Source of the DNA: Verrucomicrobiia bacterium | Lineage (GTDB): Bacteria > Verrucomicrobiota > Verrucomicrobiia > Palsa-1439 | NCBI GenBank assembly: GCA_022072455.1 | Contig: JAJVHY010000025.1 | Coordinates: 56,295-120,294, forward strand | Direction: 5' to 3' | Length of the DNA: 64,000 nucleotides | Shown here: positions 36,033 through 45,522 of the stretch, in pieces | How positions within the stretch are numbered: position 1 is the first letter of the stretch | How the letters are laid out: each line of letters opens with the position of its first letter | Program-made: the position numbers and the translations under genes | Notes under the pieces: generated by a model | What the model saw: the letters and a program-made list of their open reading frames with translations, nothing else | Databases searched by the model: none | Told to the model about the DNA's origin: nothing

Positions 36033-37034
36033 TTACAAGTGTTTCGGTACGTCGCTGTAGGGTTTTTGCGCGGTGAACCCGAGATCAGTCAACAGTTGCA
36101 GATCGGCATCCGATTCCGGGTTGCCGGTGGTGAGGAGTTTGTTGCCGTAGAAAATCGAATTCGCGCCGGCGTAGAAACACAATGCCTGCCCTTCCCGACT
36201 CACTTGTTGCCGGCCCGCGGAGAGCCGCACTTTCGCGGTCGGAAATGTGACGCGCGCAGTGGCAATCAGCCGGACCAGTTCCAACACATCCACCGGCGGT
36301 TGTTCTTCCAACGGCGTGCCGGGGATCGGCACGAGGCAGTTGATCGGGACGCTTTCCGGTGGTGGATCGAATTGCGCCAGCACCGCGAGCATCTTCAGCC
36401 GGTCATCCACGGTTTCGCCCATGCCGATGATCCCGCCACAACAAACGGACAGACCGGCGCGTTGAGCGGCTTGGATGGTATCGAGCCGGTTTTGGTAGGT
36501 GTGCGTCGTCACGATGTTCGGATAAAACTCAGCGCTGGTATCGAGGTTGTGATTGTAGGCCGTGACACCGGCCGCGCGAAGTTGCCGGGCGGCTTCATCC
36601 GTCAACTCGCCGAGGGTCACGCAGATTTCCATGCCGAGCGTGCTGACAGTGCGGATGGTTTGGAGCACGGTCTCGAATTGCTGCGTGCCTTCGCGCACAC
36701 CTTTCCAAGCGGCCCCCATGCAAAACCGGGTCGAGCCAGTGGCTTTCGCACGCTGGGCGGCTTCCATGACTTCAGCGGTTGTCAGGAGTTTTTCTTTTTC
36801 CAACCCCGTGTCGTATCGGGCGCTTTGGGCGCAGTACGAACAATCCTCACTGCACCCGCCGGTCTTGATGCTGAGGAGAGTGCAGAGCTGGATTTCGTTG
36901 TTTTTCCAATGCTGCAAATAAACCCGTCGCGCCTGGTCAATCAGGTCAAACAACGGTTGGTTGTAGATCTTCTGGAGGGCTTCCAGCGTCGTAACTTCCT
37001 TTCGCGCAAAGGGTTTTTGAGGTGTGGTCAACAT
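36033..37034 (-). CDS. bioB: Biotin synthase
   Basis: LLSIKTGGCSEDCSYCAQSARYDTG (radical SAM CxxxCxxC); YNHNLDTS. Start at MLTTPQK; the longer ORF upstream is antisense to the HEAT gene. Confidence 0.95.
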   Translation of the reverse strand: MLTTPQKPFARKEVTTLEALQKIYNQPLFDLIDQARRVYLQHWKNNEIQLCTLLSIKTGGCSEDCSYCAQSARYDTGLEKEKLLTTAEVMEAAQRAKATGSTRFCMGAAWKGVREGTQQFETVLQTIRTVSTLGMEICVTLGELTDEAARQLRAAGVTAYNHNLDTSAEFYPNIVTTHTYQNRLDTIQAAQRAGLSVCCGGIIGMGETVDDRLKMLAVLAQFDPPPESVPINCLVPIPGTPLEEQPPVDVLELVRLIATARVTFPTAKVRLSAGRQQVSREGQALCFYAGANSIFYGNKLLTTGNPESDADLQLLTDLGFTAQKPYSDVPKHL

Positions 37035-37109
37035 GGAAATCGGCGGGATGTTACCGGAAGCTTTGCCGCATTGCAAGCGCGTTGGGGTTCTGGTAGTGTC
37101 CGCGCCACT

Positions 37110-38768
37110 ATGGATCGGACCATTCGGCAGATTACCGGCATGCTCCAAAGTCCCGACGGCATGCGGCGCTGCGCAGCAGCGATGGTGTTGGGTGAACTCG
37201 CGCCCCACGACGCTGCCGTCGTGACCGCACTCGGCGAAGCGTTGCGTGATGCGAACCAATTGCTGACGCGGTATGTGCTCGAAGCGTTTGAATCCATCGG
37301 CGGGCGCGGAGTGGTGCCGTATGTCCTGCCGCTGCTCGACGCGGAAGACATGGAAACCAAAATGCGCGCGGCCAGCATCATTGCCGGTGCGGGCGGCGCG
37401 ATGGTCGGCGAGTTGCGCAAACAATTCGAGAAAGCCAGCCCGACCCAGAAACGGGTCCTCATTGACATCCTGGCGCGCATCCACAGCCGGGACGCGATGC
37501 AGTTGATTCTCGATGTTCTGTTCGATCCTGATTTCGAGTTGGTGAAAGAAGCGTGTCAGGCCGTCCGTCGGCACAGCCACGACGCCACGCCGAAAGACCG
37601 GCAGGCCTTGCATAAACAGACTGTCAAATTCATGACCAGCGCGCGCGTCAAGAAGAACGACCGGGTGCTCACCTCCTGTCTCCTGCTTGTCGGCTACCTC
37701 GGTGCGCCGGACGCCCGCAACGTCCTCGTCAAATACACGCTTCCCAAGAATCTCGGCTATATCCGCCGCAACGCCCTCATCGGCGTCAATGGCCTCCAAC
37801 TCACCGGTAGCGCCGCGACCGCCGTCGTCAAACAGATGTTCAAGTACCTCGGCGAAGCGGACCCGCAGATCGTCCAGCTTGCCCTCGACATCATTGAGAA
37901 ACAACCGCCGGTCAACTCGCTCGACGGTCAATGGGTGAAATTGCTCAAGAGCAAACACGCCAATGTCCGCTCCTTCGCTGCCCGCAAACTCGCTGCCACC
38001 GACACCCCGGCCAGCAACAAACTGATGATGGCGCTCCTCGACCACGACGACACACAAGTCAGCGAGATCGCCGCCGGTGCGCTGGCCCGTCACAAGAAAG
38101 CCACCTCGCTCCTGCTCGCAGCCCTCGCCAAAGAACGCCAGACCGAAACTGCTTGGCGGCTCGGGAAAATTCTCAAACCGCACAGCGCATCCATTGACAA
38201 AGCCACGGTCAAAAAGTTTGCGGCGCTGGCGGCCCGCGACCTCGAAGCCGGTCACGACCGCTACGAAGCCTTGTTCTATTTCCTCCGCAACATTGACCCG
38301 CAGATCGTTGACACCGTCCTCAACGACGTCGGCCTCAAATTCAAGAAGGCGAAAAAATGGATGAAAGCCGTCGAGTGCTTCAAACAACTGATGCGCTCAG
38401 AAGGTTTTGACCGCGACCAGCGCTACGAACTCGCCATCGTCAACCTCAAACAGTCCGCCAAAGACCTTGCCCCACACCTGCGCGGCGAAGACCATGCCCT
38501 TCGCGGTTTCCAAGTCCTGCTGACGGACCGCACTTTCAAACTGCTCGACCGGCTCAAAAAAGAAAAATGCCTCGACGCCGCCGACTTGTTTTACGTTGGC
38601 TTCCACTTCAGTGAAAATTTTGGCGAAGACAACAAGTTTGGCCGGCAAGTCCTCGAATACGTTGCCAAACGCTGGCCCGCCTCGAAAGACGGTAAAGCTG
38701 CCAAAAACAAACTCAAACTCGCCGCCGTCGCCCCAGCGGCCACGCCGCCGCCACCGGCCGTCAGTTAA
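37110..38768 (+). CDS. HEAT-repeat protein
   Basis: Repeated helical units (RRCAAAMVLGELAPHDAAVVTALGEALRD...); start at MDRTIRQ. Confidence 0.75.
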   Translation: MDRTIRQITGMLQSPDGMRRCAAAMVLGELAPHDAAVVTALGEALRDANQLLTRYVLEAFESIGGRGVVPYVLPLLDAEDMETKMRAASIIAGAGGAMVGELRKQFEKASPTQKRVLIDILARIHSRDAMQLILDVLFDPDFELVKEACQAVRRHSHDATPKDRQALHKQTVKFMTSARVKKNDRVLTSCLLLVGYLGAPDARNVLVKYTLPKNLGYIRRNALIGVNGLQLTGSAATAVVKQMFKYLGEADPQIVQLALDIIEKQPPVNSLDGQWVKLLKSKHANVRSFAARKLAATDTPASNKLMMALLDHDDTQVSEIAAGALARHKKATSLLLAALAKERQTETAWRLGKILKPHSASIDKATVKKFAALAARDLEAGHDRYEALFYFLRNIDPQIVDTVLNDVGLKFKKAKKWMKAVECFKQLMRSEGFDRDQRYELAIVNLKQSAKDLAPHLRGEDHALRGFQVLLTDRTFKLLDRLKKEKCLDAADLFYVGFHFSENFGEDNKFGRQVLEYVAKRWPASKDGKAAKNKLKLAAVAPAATPPPPAVS

Positions 38769-38817
38769 TCGAAAAAACCACTTTCACCGGTAAGCGGGCT
38801 GTGGGACAAGTAACCCC

Positions 38818-40827
38818 ATGTTGAATCGCGTCGCCCTTTTCCTTCTCCTGCCGGCACTCGCGTCCGCCGGCAACAATCTTGATCCCGTGCGGCCCGCGAT
38901 GGAAAAAGCCATCGCCCGTGTCAAACCGGCCCTTGTTCGCATCCACGTCGTCGCCGTCAACTACGCCCAAGGTCGCGAAGTCAAACAAGAATCCAGCGGG
39001 AGCGGCTTCATCATCCACAAAGACGGTTTCCTGGTCACCAACCACCACGTCGCCGGCCGCGCCACCCGCGCCGTTTGCATCTTCGCCAACAACGAAGAAA
39101 TCGAAGCCACCCTCGTCGGCACCGATCCCTTGACCGACATCGCCGTCCTCAAACTATCCAACGCCAAACACAAAGAATTCCCCACCGTGGATTGGGGTGA
39201 CTCCGCGGCCCTGACCGTTGGCGACACCGTCCTCGCAATGGGCAGCCCCCTCGCCCTCTCGCAGTCCGTCACCCGCGGCATCGTCAGCAACGCCAAAATG
39301 ACCATGCCCGCCTTCATGCGCCGGCATGGCGGCTTCTCCCTCGAAGGCGAAGACGTCGGCTCCCTCGTCCGCTGGATCGCCCACGACGCCCCCATCTACC
39401 CCGGCAACTCCGGCGGCCCCCTCGTGGACCTCACCGGCCGCGTCATCGGCGTCAACGAAATCAGCCTCGGCCTCGGCGGCGCCATCCCCAGCAACCTCGC
39501 CCGCGACGTCGCCGACCAAATCATTGCCGGCGGACAAGTCAAACGAAGCTGGCTCGGCATCGAAATCCAACCACTGCTCAAAGGCTCCGGCCTGACCCGC
39601 GGAGTCCTGATCAGCGGCGTCATGGAAGACTCACCGGCCGAAACCGCCGGCTTCCAACCCAACGACATCCTCGTCAAACTGGCCGGCCAGGACATCAGCG
39701 TCCGGTTCGCCGAAGAACTTCCTCTCCTCAACCTCCTCGTCGCCGGCATCCCGATCGGCCAAGAAGTCCCCGCCGTCGTCCTCCGCGCCGGCAAAGAAAC
39801 ACCCCTCAAAGTTCGCACCACCGAACGCGAAGCGCCGGAGTTCAAACAACGCGAACTCAAAGAGTGGGGCATGACCACGAAAAACATCTCCTTCATGGCC
39901 GCCAAAGAAATGAAACTCGACAATCGCGACGGCGTCCTCGTCACCACCACCCGCCCCGGCGGCCCCTGCGGCGAAGCCAAACCCAATCTCCAACCCGGCG
40001 ACATCGTCAAAACCGTTGCCGGTCAACCCGTCAATTCGGTAGCCGACCTCCTCGCGGTCACGGCCAAGCTTACCGCCGACACAAAACAACCCGTCCCCGC
40101 TGTCGTCGAATTCCGACGGCGCGGTGAACAATTCCTCACCGTGGTCAAAGTCGGCATCCGCGACGTGGACGACCCCAGCGCCGAAGCCCGCAAAGCCTGG
40201 CTGCCGGTCGCCGTCCAAGTTATCACCCGCGAACTTGCCGACCAACTCGGCGTCCCCGGCCTGACCGGCGTCCGCCTGACGCAAGTCTATCCCAACACCA
40301 AGGCCGACCTCCAAGTCGGCGATCTGATTTCGGAAATGGACGGCGAAAAAATCCCCGCCACTCAACCCGGCGACGAAGAAATCTTCACCAACCTCATCCG
40401 GCAACGCCGCGTCGGCGACCGCCCCGAATTCACCGTCCACCGCGCCGGCAAAACCCTCAAACTTACCGCGGAACTCATTCGCGCCCCAAAAGTCGAACGC
40501 GAAATGCACCGCTTTCAAGACCTCAACTTCGAATTCACGGCGCGCGACCTGAGCTTCTTCGACCGCGTCCGCGACCAGTTACCGGAAGACACCCCGGGCG
40601 CACTCGTCACCGAAGTCAAAGACGGCGGCTGGGCCGCGCTCGGCCAACTCCAAGCCAACGACATCATCCAAACCGTCGCCGGCCAACCCATCGCCGACGC
40701 TGCCGCGCTCGAAACTGCGATGCAAGCGTTGCCGGCGCAAAAACCAAAATATGTCGTCGTCGGTGTCCGCCGCGGCATCCGCACGCGGTACCTCGAACTC
40801 GAAGCCACTTGGGAAAACGGAAAATAG
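38818..40827 (+). CDS. HtrA/DegP-like trypsin-fold protease with PDZ domains
   Basis: Signal peptide; LVTNHHVAGRA (His), TDIAVLKL (Asp), YPGNSGGPLVDLTGRVIGVNE (Ser); multiple PDZ-like segments. Confidence 0.9.
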   Translation: MLNRVALFLLLPALASAGNNLDPVRPAMEKAIARVKPALVRIHVVAVNYAQGREVKQESSGSGFIIHKDGFLVTNHHVAGRATRAVCIFANNEEIEATLVGTDPLTDIAVLKLSNAKHKEFPTVDWGDSAALTVGDTVLAMGSPLALSQSVTRGIVSNAKMTMPAFMRRHGGFSLEGEDVGSLVRWIAHDAPIYPGNSGGPLVDLTGRVIGVNEISLGLGGAIPSNLARDVADQIIAGGQVKRSWLGIEIQPLLKGSGLTRGVLISGVMEDSPAETAGFQPNDILVKLAGQDISVRFAEELPLLNLLVAGIPIGQEVPAVVLRAGKETPLKVRTTEREAPEFKQRELKEWGMTTKNISFMAAKEMKLDNRDGVLVTTTRPGGPCGEAKPNLQPGDIVKTVAGQPVNSVADLLAVTAKLTADTKQPVPAVVEFRRRGEQFLTVVKVGIRDVDDPSAEARKAWLPVAVQVITRELADQLGVPGLTGVRLTQVYPNTKADLQVGDLISEMDGEKIPATQPGDEEIFTNLIRQRRVGDRPEFTVHRAGKTLKLTAELIRAPKVEREMHRFQDLNFEFTARDLSFFDRVRDQLPEDTPGALVTEVKDGGWAALGQLQANDIIQTVAGQPIADAAALETAMQALPAQKPKYVVVGVRRGIRTRYLELEATWENGK

Positions 40828-40837
40828 AAAGGCCCAC

Positions 40838-41635
40838 ATGAAAACCATCGGAATCACCCTCCTCACCCTCGTCCTCGCCGGCAACCTCTGGGCCGCTGAC
40901 AGCGCCGCCGCAGGCCGGGAAATCCGCGCGAAAAATCAAGACGCCATCGTCACCATCAAACTCGTCGTCAAATACAGCATGACCTTCGGTGGCCGCGACG
41001 ACCAACGGGAAACCAAGACCGAAGCCGTCGGCACCGTCATTGATCCCACCGGCCTCACCGTGATTTCGCTCACGACGATTGACCCCAGCGCCATGATGAA
41101 AAACCAAATGCGCGGCATGCAACAGGAAATGAAAATCGACAGCGAAGTCAAAGACGCCAAAATTGTCCTCGCTGATAACACCGAACTACCGGCCACCGTC
41201 GTCCTCCGCGACAAAGACCTCGACGTCGCCTTCCTGCGCCCGGTGGAAAAACCCGCCAAACCGCTCACCGCCATTAACCTCGCCAAAGCCGGCAAACCGC
41301 AACTCCTTGACGAAGTCGTCTGTCTCAACCGGCTCGGCAAAGTCGCCAACCGCGTCGTCTCCGTCTCGCTCGAACGCATTGACGCCCTCGTCGAACGCCC
41401 GCGTCCCTTCTACATCCTCGGCCCCGGCGGTTCCTCCGGCATCGGCTCCCCGGTCTTTGATTTGACCGGCGCAATCCTCGGCATCATTCTCATTCGCAAC
41501 GCGCCGACCGATGGCGAAGCGAACCTCGCGAGCATGTTTTCCGGCAGCAGTGGCAGCATGGGGTTCATGCCGGTGATTGTTCCCGCCGCCGACCTCCTCG
41601 AAGACGCCAAACAAGCGCTCGAAACCAAAAAGTAG
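40838..41635 (+). CDS. Degenerate trypsin-like protease paralogue
   Basis: Signal peptide; GTVIDPTGLTVISLTTIDP lacks the canonical His motif; DLDVAFLRP and GGSSGIGSPVFDLTGAILGIIL partially retain Asp/Ser regions. Confidence 0.65.
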   Translation: MKTIGITLLTLVLAGNLWAADSAAAGREIRAKNQDAIVTIKLVVKYSMTFGGRDDQRETKTEAVGTVIDPTGLTVISLTTIDPSAMMKNQMRGMQQEMKIDSEVKDAKIVLADNTELPATVVLRDKDLDVAFLRPVEKPAKPLTAINLAKAGKPQLLDEVVCLNRLGKVANRVVSVSLERIDALVERPRPFYILGPGGSSGIGSPVFDLTGAILGIILIRNAPTDGEANLASMFSGSSGSMGFMPVIVPAADLLEDAKQALETKK

Positions 41636-41641
41636 GGTGCG

Positions 41642-42445
41642 CTACTGCGCACCATCGGCCGGCGTCGATTCCCGCAACGCGTTCGCGACGCCGATCCACT
41701 GCTCCAAACTCAATTCCTCCGCCCGCGCCGTCGGCACCGCGCCGACGCCATCCAACACCTCGTCGGCAATTCCGAGCAACTTTCGCAACATCTTCCGGCG
41801 TTGCTGAAACCCTTGCCGGACGAGTTGATGAAACGGCGCGCCCGGCGCCAACAACACCCGCGGCTCCCGCCGGTCGAGCGCGACAATTGCGCTCTCCACA
41901 TTCGGCGCGGGAATAAAACAACGCGGCGAAACCACGTGCACGACCGTCACGTGATACCGGAGCTGCGTGAACAACGTCAGCGCCCCATAATCCTTGTGCC
42001 GGGGCCTGGCCGCCAACCGCAACGCCACCTCCTTCTGCACCGTCAACACCAACCGGCGCGGCGGCGCGGCCCCTTCGACGAACCGTTCCAGAATCGCTGT
42101 GGAAATGCTGTACGGCAGATTCGCCACCACCTTATCGCAAGCCGGCAACTCCACCTTGCACGCGTCGCCGTGAATCAACTCCACCTCGGGATACCGCTGC
42201 CGGATGAAGTTGGCGAGCCGGCCATCCTTCTCAATCGCGATCACCTTGTCCGCCCGGTCCGCCAGCTTCACCGTCAACGCGCCCAAGCCGGGGCCGATTT
42301 CCAAAATGGTTTCCTGCGACCGCACGTCCGCTTCGCGGGCGATGATTTCCAGCACGTTACCATCAATCAGAAAATTCTGACCAAGCGCCTTACTCGGACG
42401 AAGGTCGAGCTCCACCAGCAACTGCCGGACTTCAGTCGGCGTCAT
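41642..42445 (-). CDS. rsmA: 16S rRNA dimethyladenosine transferase
   Basis: RPSKALGQNFLIDGNVLEIIAREA, ILEIGPGLGALTVKLA, KVVANLPYSISTAIL. Confidence 0.95.
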   Translation of the reverse strand: MTPTEVRQLLVELDLRPSKALGQNFLIDGNVLEIIAREADVRSQETILEIGPGLGALTVKLADRADKVIAIEKDGRLANFIRQRYPEVELIHGDACKVELPACDKVVANLPYSISTAILERFVEGAAPPRRLVLTVQKEVALRLAARPRHKDYGALTLFTQLRYHVTVVHVVSPRCFIPAPNVESAIVALDRREPRVLLAPGAPFHQLVRQGFQQRRKMLRKLLGIADEVLDGVGAVPTARAEELSLEQWIGVANALRESTPADGAQ

Positions 42446-43167
42446 TCCCCCGGCTCCGCGAACCACTCCGCCGGCAATTGCGCGTCATAATTCCCGTCAT
42501 AAATTTCCAGCCGGGATTTCTCCGTCGCCGGCACCACCTGATTGGGCGGCACGAATGCCATATCAATCCCGCGCGGCAACCACACGTCCCCCAACCGCTT
42601 GAAACTCGTGATCGCCAACCGCCGCACCAACGCGTCGTTCTCATCATACAACTCGGCCTTCACCATCCCGTAAAACTCCTGATCAATCCAAGCCTTCGCC
42701 CGCCGGTACGGCTGCCCTTCCGCCGTCAACTCCACCACATAACAAGTCCGCCCCCGATACCGGTCCAGCCCCGCGCCTTTCACCGCCGGCCACTGCAAAA
42801 ACGGCGCGCCCAAATCGTAGTACGTGAACTGCGACCCCGCGAATTTCCCCGCCCGTTGCGCCCCGACCAGTTCCCCTGAACCTTTCAAGAACCACCGCGG
42901 CACACCGCCGACCGGCTGCACCACGAGCAACTCCGTCTTACCGGTGCGGTAGATGGTGCGCGTCTCATTCGGCGCATTGCGGACGAGCATCGTCACTTCC
43001 ACCGGCTCATTGCGGCTGATGAACAACCGGGCCTTCAACGACAAATCTTTCGGCGCGCGATGCGCCAGCGTCTGCTGAATCACCGCCGTCGCGTTGAAAT
43101 TCGTCACCACCTCGTCCGCGTGCAACCACCCGGCGCATACCAGCAACCAAAACCAATGTCGTTTCAC
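42442..43167 (-). CDS. Outer-membrane lipoprotein-sorting-like protein
   Basis: Signal peptide-like VKRHWFWLLVCAGWLHA; LolA-type segments (GLDRYRGRTCYVVELTAEGQPYRRAKAWIDQEFYGMVKAELYDENDALVRRLAITSFKRLGDVWLPRGIDM). Confidence 0.65.
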   Translation of the reverse strand: MKRHWFWLLVCAGWLHADEVVTNFNATAVIQQTLAHRAPKDLSLKARLFISRNEPVEVTMLVRNAPNETRTIYRTGKTELLVVQPVGGVPRWFLKGSGELVGAQRAGKFAGSQFTYYDLGAPFLQWPAVKGAGLDRYRGRTCYVVELTAEGQPYRRAKAWIDQEFYGMVKAELYDENDALVRRLAITSFKRLGDVWLPRGIDMAFVPPNQVVPATEKSRLEIYDGNYDAQLPAEWFAEPGE

Positions 43168-43252
43168 AGCGCGCAACCTACCGGAGATTCCGTCGCGGAG
43201 CAACGGGCAAACCTTTCGACAAGTACCCGCTGTTTTGTTAACCATACCGGCG

Positions 43253-44257
43253 TTGAACTTCCGGCAACTTCCCAAGATTGACCTCCACCTCCACCTCGAC
43301 GGTGCGATTCGGGTGCCGACGATTGCGGAACTCGGCGACCAACTCGGCATCCGCCTCCCGACCTACGATCCCCGGCAACTCGCCAAGTTCGTCCAAGTGG
43401 ATCGCGATTGCCGGAGCCTGACCGATTTCCTCAAACGCTTCGAAGTCTTCTACCCCATCCTGCCCTACGCGATCACGCAAGAGCGCATCGCCTACGAACT
43501 CTGCGAAGATTGCGCCCGCGACAACGTGATCTATTTCGAGACCCGCTTCGCGCCCGCCCTCGCTGCGAACGACAAATTCACGATGGAAGACGCCGTCGTC
43601 GCCGCGCTCGAAGGCTTGCGCCGTGGCCGACGCGATTTCGGAATCAAGTGTGGACTGATTCTCTGCTGTTACCGGTCCATTTCCACCCAGCAAAATCTCG
43701 ACACAGTTCATCTCGCCCAGAAATACCGGCAGCAAGGAGTCATTGGTATTGACCTTGCCGGCGACGAACTCCACTACCCGGCTGCGCCGCACGCCGAAGC
43801 CTTCGCTCTCGCCCGCCGGTTGGAACTGCCGATCACCATTCATGCCGGCGAAGGCGAACGCGCCGAAAACATCCAGGAAGCCGTCTTTGACCACGGTGCT
43901 GCCCGCATCGGCCACGGTGTGGCCTTGCAGCGCGATAACGAACTCCTCAAACAAGTCCGCGACCGCGGCACCGTTTTCGAGATTTGCCTGACCAGCAACC
44001 TGCAAACGTGCAGCGTCCCGGCGTTGGCGGCGCATCCCTTCCGCAAATTCCTGGACGAAAAAGTCCGCGTCACCCTCAACACCGATGACCCGGCCATCAG
44101 CAACATCACCCTCACCGACGAATACGAACTCGCCGCGCACGAATTCAAACTGACCCCGGCCCAGATTCGGGAATTGCTGGAGAATGCGGCGCGCGCGGCC
44201 TTCGCGGAAAACTCCACGCGCGAGCAACTCATCGCACAAGTGCGCCGCACCGCCTGA
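43253..44257 (+). CDS. Adenosine deaminase family protein
   Basis: LPKIDLHLHLDGAIR, ITIHAGEGERAENI, RIGHGVAL, VTLNTDDPAISN. TTG start assumed. Confidence 0.9.
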   Translation: MNFRQLPKIDLHLHLDGAIRVPTIAELGDQLGIRLPTYDPRQLAKFVQVDRDCRSLTDFLKRFEVFYPILPYAITQERIAYELCEDCARDNVIYFETRFAPALAANDKFTMEDAVVAALEGLRRGRRDFGIKCGLILCCYRSISTQQNLDTVHLAQKYRQQGVIGIDLAGDELHYPAAPHAEAFALARRLELPITIHAGEGERAENIQEAVFDHGAARIGHGVALQRDNELLKQVRDRGTVFEICLTSNLQTCSVPALAAHPFRKFLDEKVRVTLNTDDPAISNITLTDEYELAAHEFKLTPAQIRELLENAARAAFAENSTREQLIAQVRRTA

Positions 44258-44259
44258 CC

Positions 44260-44844
44260 ATGACAGCCACTGACACCGAACTGGTTCGCCGCGCCAAAAC
44301 TGGCGACTTACCGGCGTTTGAGGAATTGGTCAGCCGGCACGAGCAACGGGTGTACTCGCTCGCCTACCGGATGCTGCGCAACGAGCACGACGCCGAAGAC
44401 GTGACGCAACAAGCGTTCATCAGCGCCCTCGAACACCTCCGCGAGTTCCGGGAAGAATCGAGCTTTGCGACATGGCTGTTGCGCATCGCCAGTCATGCCG
44501 GCCTGAAGATCATCCGCAAACGCGGGAACGAACCGACGGAGCCGTTCGAGTTGCCGCACCCGGAGTTCATCGCCTCGTGGCTCGAATCGCCGGCCAAGCT
44601 CGCCCAACAAAACGAGACCGGCCACCTCATCGAAGCCGCACTCGCGACGCTTGATGAAAAACACCGGTTAGTCTTCCTGCTCCGCGATGTCGAAGGCCTT
44701 TCCGTCAAAGAAACCGCTGACGCCACCGGCCTCACCGAAGCCAACGTCAAAGTTCGCCTCCTCCGTGCCCGCCTCCAATTACGCGAACAGCTCACACGCG
44801 CGTTTGGGGACGAGGCAACACGCGTCGTCCCGCACTCGCATTAA
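44260..44844 (+). CDS. ECF RNA polymerase sigma factor
   Basis: FEELVSRHEQRVYSLAYRMLRNEHDAEDVTQQAFI (sigma2); LVFLLRDVEGLSVKETADATGLTEANVKVRLLRARLQLRE (sigma4). Confidence 0.95.
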   Translation: MTATDTELVRRAKTGDLPAFEELVSRHEQRVYSLAYRMLRNEHDAEDVTQQAFISALEHLREFREESSFATWLLRIASHAGLKIIRKRGNEPTEPFELPHPEFIASWLESPAKLAQQNETGHLIEAALATLDEKHRLVFLLRDVEGLSVKETADATGLTEANVKVRLLRARLQLREQLTRAFGDEATRVVPHSH

Positions 44845-44870
44845 GTCTGGAATATTTCGGCGCCGACCAA

Positions 44871-45251
44871 TCACAATTCCGCACGGACCTTGAGGCCGGG
44901 GATGCGCTGGAAATGCGGGTCTTCGCTGATCAATGTCGCCTTCGCTTTTTGGGCGCACGCGCCAATTAAGAGGTCGGTGATGGGCAGGATGTTGCCCTGC
45001 CGGTCCAAGCGCCACGCCATCTCAGCCGCTTCGTGCAGCAACGCCGGCGTCAGCGCCACTTCGGGCACAATCTGAAAGAACTCGGTGAGTTGCTCTTTGA
45101 CATTGGGCTTGACCACGCCGCGCAGGACTTCGCTGCGGATGATCCCGCAGGAGACCAGTTCACCCGCTTGGGCGGGCACGGCCAGCAGCGTGATGGGATT
45201 GCGGCTCGCCCGCATCCACGAGATGAAGTTGCTGGAATCAACGACAATCAT
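44871..45251 (-). CDS. VapC-like PIN-domain toxin
   Basis: MIVVDSSNFISWM...ITDLLIGACAQKAKATLISEDPHFQRIPGLKV. Confidence 0.85.
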   Translation of the reverse strand: MIVVDSSNFISWMRASRNPITLLAVPAQAGELVSCGIIRSEVLRGVVKPNVKEQLTEFFQIVPEVALTPALLHEAAEMAWRLDRQGNILPITDLLIGACAQKAKATLISEDPHFQRIPGLKVRAEL

Positions 45252-45256
45252 GCCGG

Positions 45257-45487
45257 CTAAGGTTTCTCGCGTTCGCGCAAGGCTAGCACGTCGTAGGCGG
45301 AATCCACCGCCCCGGCAAACTCGTCGTCGGCCAACGGCGCCTTGATGAGCCGCCGCAACCGGATAGCGCGTTCCGCCTCGCGGAGGGCAAAATCAATGGT
45401 TTCTTTCCGGGTTTTCAACCCTGCCATCTCGCGGATCCGCTCCAAACGTTCATCGTCCAAGACAACGGTTGTTTTCATACGGCTCAA
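45257..45487 (-). CDS. VapB-like antitoxin
   Basis: MKTTVVLDDERLERIREMAGLKTRKETIDFALREAERAIRLRRL; directly upstream of VapC. Confidence 0.8.
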   Translation of the reverse strand: MSRMKTTVVLDDERLERIREMAGLKTRKETIDFALREAERAIRLRRLIKAPLADDEFAGAVDSAYDVLALREREKP

Positions 45488-45522
45488 AGTAAGGCTAAAA
45501 CAGCCATACCTTAAGCCATATT

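Noticed and set aside
36027-37109. N-terminal third of the 913-aa plus-strand ORF
   Set aside because: Antisense to bioB; the HEAT protein most likely starts at 37110.
36033-38387. 784-aa minus-strand ORF as a fused protein
   Set aside because: Only the C-terminal part (from MLTTPQK) is biotin synthase; the upstream portion is antisense to the HEAT-repeat gene.
44871-45487. VapBC as part of a mobile element
   Set aside because: No flanking repeats, integrase or transposase seen; reported as an ordinary TA pair.
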